Source of the DNA: Otatea glauca
Taxonomy: Eukaryota; Streptophyta; Magnoliopsida; Poales; Poaceae
Direction: 5' to 3'
Assembly: GCA_036346275.1 (NCBI GenBank)
Contig: CM070728.1
Span: 16,888,723 to 16,952,722 of the forward strand
DNA: 64,000 bases
This document shows, piece by piece, positions 62,265-64,000 of the stretch (positions within the stretch are counted from its first letter, which is position 1; each line of letters opens with the position of its first letter). The notes below the pieces were generated by a model. It had not been told where the DNA came from. It made no database searches and saw only the letters and a list, made by a program, of their open reading frames with translations. The position numbers were made by a program, and so were the translations under genes.

Positions 62265-64000
62265 ATCATTCTTATCTTCTCATTTTATCTTGGAGGATTG
62301 TTACTAGTATATATACTCAAATAAGGCATGATCTGAGGTGGTCTCTTCGGCTTCCTTTTTTCTTTCATGTCTTTGGGAATATCCTAACTGCCCATTATTG
62401 ACATCTTTTTGTCAAGGTGGTTAAGATAAATATGGATCGGGTGTACTGACCAGTTGCCATCAATAGTACAGTACCAAAAACATATAGATGAGAAAACAAG
62501 AAACTGCTGCAAACCAATAAGGAATGAAAAGCCTTACTATTGGTTTCTTCCAAACAAATGACGCTTTCCACTGAAAATGATGTGATTAGTGAGAGTTGCA
62601 CATGTTGCTGCTGTAAACTTGCCTTCTTCCGTTTCTTCAGTACTTGCTCAGAAACTGTATTTTCCATGAAAATGGGGATTCTTTGGATTAAATCATAATA
62701 ATTCATCCAGATGCTTATTGGACTGAACTCTTTTAAATTTTTACGCAAAAATGTAGCTGTACTTGAGACAAACCAAATCCTTGTTTTAACTTCATCAGAT
62801 AATTTGATCAACATAAAGATGTTGTTGTCTGAAAGAAAACTCAATGATCTCACATGCTGTTTAAAGATTCTAATGGAACAGATAAGAATCAAGAAAATGA
62901 TACCTTGCTCACGTCACTAGTTACTTACATAGAGGAAGAGGAAAATCAAGAAAACGTGAAAAAGAAGTGTTGGCAGTGGGCTTACATATCAAATTCACTG
63001 AGGCCACCAAAGATTCAAACATCTCAAATCAAGATATAAAACAATTTTGGATGATTATGCACTCTTTCAATGGCAAATCTAAAATTACAAAATTCCTGAA
63101 GATAAATGTGCAGTATCTCAATCAAAAAAGCAGAAACTCAACGTTAAATGTAACTGCAAAGATTTCACATGAAAATAATGCAGTAACATGGCAATGGCAA
63201 ACAAGACTCTTTGGTTATCCAGATATGTGGGTGTCAAATTGTCAATAACAATAGCACCAAAGAAAATTGCAAACCTAACGGGTTTCAGGTATAAGCATGC
63301 ATATCAAATTTGCACTTGGCAAGTCCGCACGTGTGCCATCAAATCAATGCTGTCCAAGCTTGGGTGAGCATGTGATGATGTGAATACAAAATAGAAAGGC
63401 ATAGGCCAGTGTTAGGTGCTCACGTCACAGGGACAAAGCAAAAGTGATCAGAATTACTTCAGAAAGAAAGAGCTTTGATATATACCTACACAGGTAGACA
63501 GCCCGAGTCAAGCACAATATAATGTCCTTGCAGTGGTGGTGATGGATCTTTCCATATAACAGGACAATAACTAGGAAGTACTACAGCACTTCAACAAGCT
63601 GTTACAAGAGCCAACATTCAGATATTACCTATGTATTTTCAGCTGCATGCAGATAGGACTAGTTTACAGTTCTGTATATGACTGTGTAGATAAGAATATT
63701 TTACCCTCCCATAAATGATTGCAGAAGCACTTCTGAACATGCAGATCTCAAGGTTATTGTGAAATCATTGGCAAGTGAGTGTAAACGTTTTTACTTCAAA
63801 GAGTATTGGGAAAAAGATGACAGTGCCCTACAATTGTTAGCAGCGGGCAATAAGGGAATAGGAAAGAAATGCAAATAGCGAGAATATATATGGACATAAA
63901 TAAGAGATGAATAATAGAAAACATTACCATGAATTGTGAACATAAGCACCATCAGCGTACTTTCCCGAGCTATCTATCACAATGTGAAAAAAATAGCTAC
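62265..64000. other. 3' flank of the bZIP gene; no further gene seen
   Basis: AT-rich sequence to the window end. The 165-codon minus-strand frame at 62395-62892 has no recognisable domain. A neighbouring gene beyond 64000 cannot be excluded. Confidence 0.4.

Noticed and set aside
62395..62892. A 165-codon minus-strand frame
   Set aside because: AT-rich, no recognisable domain, no promoter; length alone is weak evidence in this composition.

Overview
The window is plant nuclear DNA, most likely from a grass (Poaceae). I infer this from genes with many introns bounded by GT and AG, very GC-rich first exons, plant-specific gene families, and dense Tourist, Stowaway, hAT, Mutator, Helitron and LTR-retrotransposon remains typical of grass intergenic DNA. 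I cannot name the species. Only about a tenth of the 64 kb is host gene; most of the rest is transposon-derived or featureless AT-rich sequence.

Three host genes look intact. The first is a 19-exon gene for a plastid-type HSP90 (HSP90C class, 783 codons) at 10084-14436 on the plus strand. The second is a 7-exon gene for a bHLH transcription factor (428 codons) at 15369-17607 on the minus strand, convergent with the first. The third is an intronless group-S-like bZIP gene (171 codons) at 61749-62264 on the plus strand. A fourth, a DYW-class PPR gene at 33723-38042 on the minus strand, is a pseudogene. A 2.7-kb hAT-like element splits it at a precise 8-bp target duplication, and it also carries frameshifts and a truncated DYW tail. 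The genes do not form an operon or an obvious pathway.

Layout by region. 1-5.3 kb: broken Mutator transposase, a 167-bp tandem repeat, a 38-bp perfect palindrome, a 1.07-kb hAT-like element, a Tourist MITE and an (AT)n tract. 5.7-9.6 kb: a Mutator-like element with about 360-bp terminal inverted repeats and a 9-bp target duplication, whose core is an array of about nine modules in strictly alternating orientation. 9.6-17.6 kb: the HSP90C and bHLH genes. 18.2-26.9 kb: a nested stack made of a Tourist MITE and an old Ty1/copia element whose 5' LTR was invaded by a Helitron and by another LTR element (now solo) and whose 3' LTR was invaded by a MITE. 27-33.7 kb: two Stowaway MITEs and a hAT MITE in otherwise empty DNA. 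33.7-38 kb: the PPR pseudogene. 40.4-48.4 kb: a PIF/Harbinger element, then a candidate Helitron holding a 3.15-kb solo LTR and AT-rich degenerate repeats. 51.7-53.4 kb: a 5'-truncated LINE. 56.6-60.4 kb: a second, older copy of the 3-kb LTR with a hAT MITE inside. 61.5-62.3 kb: the bZIP gene and its promoter.

I see no tRNA or rRNA gene and no CRISPR array. The least ordinary structures are the alternating-orientation array inside the Mutator-like element and the hAT-like family that inserted into the PPR gene. These calls rest on motif reading, terminal repeats and target duplications seen by eye; no database search was possible.
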